Part shown: piece after piece, positions 63,677 through 64,000 of the stretch
Layout of the letters: each line of letters begins with the position of its first letter
Position numbering within the stretch: the stretch's first letter is position 1
From: an uncultured Ignavibacteriota bacterium
Lineage (GTDB): Bacteria; Bacteroidota; Ignavibacteria; UBA10030; UBA8401
NCBI GenBank assembly: GCA_903861125.1
Contig: CAIOTF010000018.1
Location: 19,778 to 83,777 of the forward strand
DNA length: 64,000 nt
Reading direction: 5' to 3'
Notes under the pieces: generated by a model
Told to the model about the DNA's origin: nothing
The model's input: the letters and a program-made list of their open reading frames with translations, nothing else
Database searches by the model: none
Program-made: the position numbers and the translations under genes

Positions 63677-64000
63677 TTACTTAAGCAACAACAATTTTTT
63701 CATTTGCGTTTTTCCGCTCGATGTAAGCTTAGCGAAATACACTCCGCTGGAAAGTTTCGCACCGTCGAACTGTGTGCTGTACGTTCCCGCTTCTTTCACT
63801 TCATTGACGAGCGTTGCAACTTCTCTGCCGATCGCATCGTAGATTATTAATGTTGTAAAACTGTTCGCTGAGAGCTGATAGCTAATTGCTGTTGTTGGGT
63901 TGAAAGGATTGGGATAATTCTGTTCCAGCCCGAATTCTTTCGGCGTGCTTGATGCTGTCACTTCAACGGATTGCGAATATTCGAACTTTCCGTCACGGTC
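63677..64000 (-). CDS. type IX secretion cargo protein, C-terminal part
   Basis: The frame is open to the right edge, so only the last ~107 residues are visible. It ends with a canonical sorting domain: FGLEQNYPNPFNPTTAISYQ, IYDAIGREVATLVNEVKEAG, LSSGVYFAKLTSSGKTQMKKLLLLK. The preceding DRDGKFEYSQSVEVTAS is the usual linker (compare DRDGKYTYSHIVTVTA in the 48865 gene). The function of the missing main domain is unknown. Confidence 0.9.
   Translation of the reverse strand, partial: DRDGKFEYSQSVEVTASSTPKEFGLEQNYPNPFNPTTAISYQLSANSFTTLIIYDAIGREVATLVNEVKEAGTYSTQFDGAKLSSGVYFAKLTSSGKTQMKKLLLLK

Overview
The window comes from a Bacteroidota/Ignavibacteria-type bacterium (FCB group). The evidence is three products with type IX secretion sorting domains of the 'NYPNPFNP ... 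LLLK' kind or a related tail, a DUF3276 PUR-family protein, a fab cluster preceded by DUF177-rpmF, many giant secreted beta-propeller and PKD proteins, and multihaem cytochromes. The assignment to Ignavibacteria rather than a sister lineage is inference. Almost every gene lies on the minus strand; only the tRNA-Pro, a PKD protein, an acyl-CoA ligase and a decayed mobile-mystery pair are on the plus strand.

Layout. 1-9961: housekeeping run: gcvP (cut by the left edge), rnc, and a fatty-acid cluster fabF-acpP-fabG-(DUF3109)-fabD-fabH-plsX behind rpmF, DUF177 and DUF3276. 10038-24594: a PorZ-like propeller protein, ribH, a PHP phosphoesterase, a Crp/Fnr regulator, a PQQ-propeller lipoprotein, a metallopeptidase/propeller/barrel fusion, a PGI/PMI sugar isomerase, EI and HPr of a PTS without a permease, an isoprenoid pair (polyprenyl synthase and type 2 IPP isomerase) and a VUT-family transporter. 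24659-32194: tRNA-Pro with a degenerate tRNA copy beside it, a dispersed intergenic repeat, a 1595-residue PKD protein and an acyl-CoA ligase. 32226-36011: an acetyltransferase, a hybrid histidine kinase, a small unknown protein and a divergent GroES.

The most striking locus is 36084-46260: a tightly packed seven-gene operon ending in a strong terminator. In order of transcription it encodes a dihaem cytochrome b membrane protein, an anchored TPR protein, a 20-haem cytochrome, a 40-haem cytochrome built from twelve 73-residue three-haem units, a 10-haem cytochrome, an outer-membrane barrel candidate, and a membrane-anchored ferredoxin/flavoprotein oxidoreductase. Together these look like a complete inner-membrane to cell-surface electron conduit. 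The gene set is seen directly; the extracellular electron-transfer role is inferred.

46473-64000: signalling and accessory DNA. It holds a PAS protein, a TIGR03790-type secreted protein, an MCP-CheW-receiver chemotaxis group, a pseudogenised mobile mystery protein A/B operon, and two signalling operons (MEDS + Cys-rich hybrid kinase; membrane kinase + NtrC-type activator) that share a ~54-bp upstream element. The right edge cuts another type IX cargo gene. Both cargo genes whose 3' ends are visible here have a relic of a second sorting-domain end just downstream.
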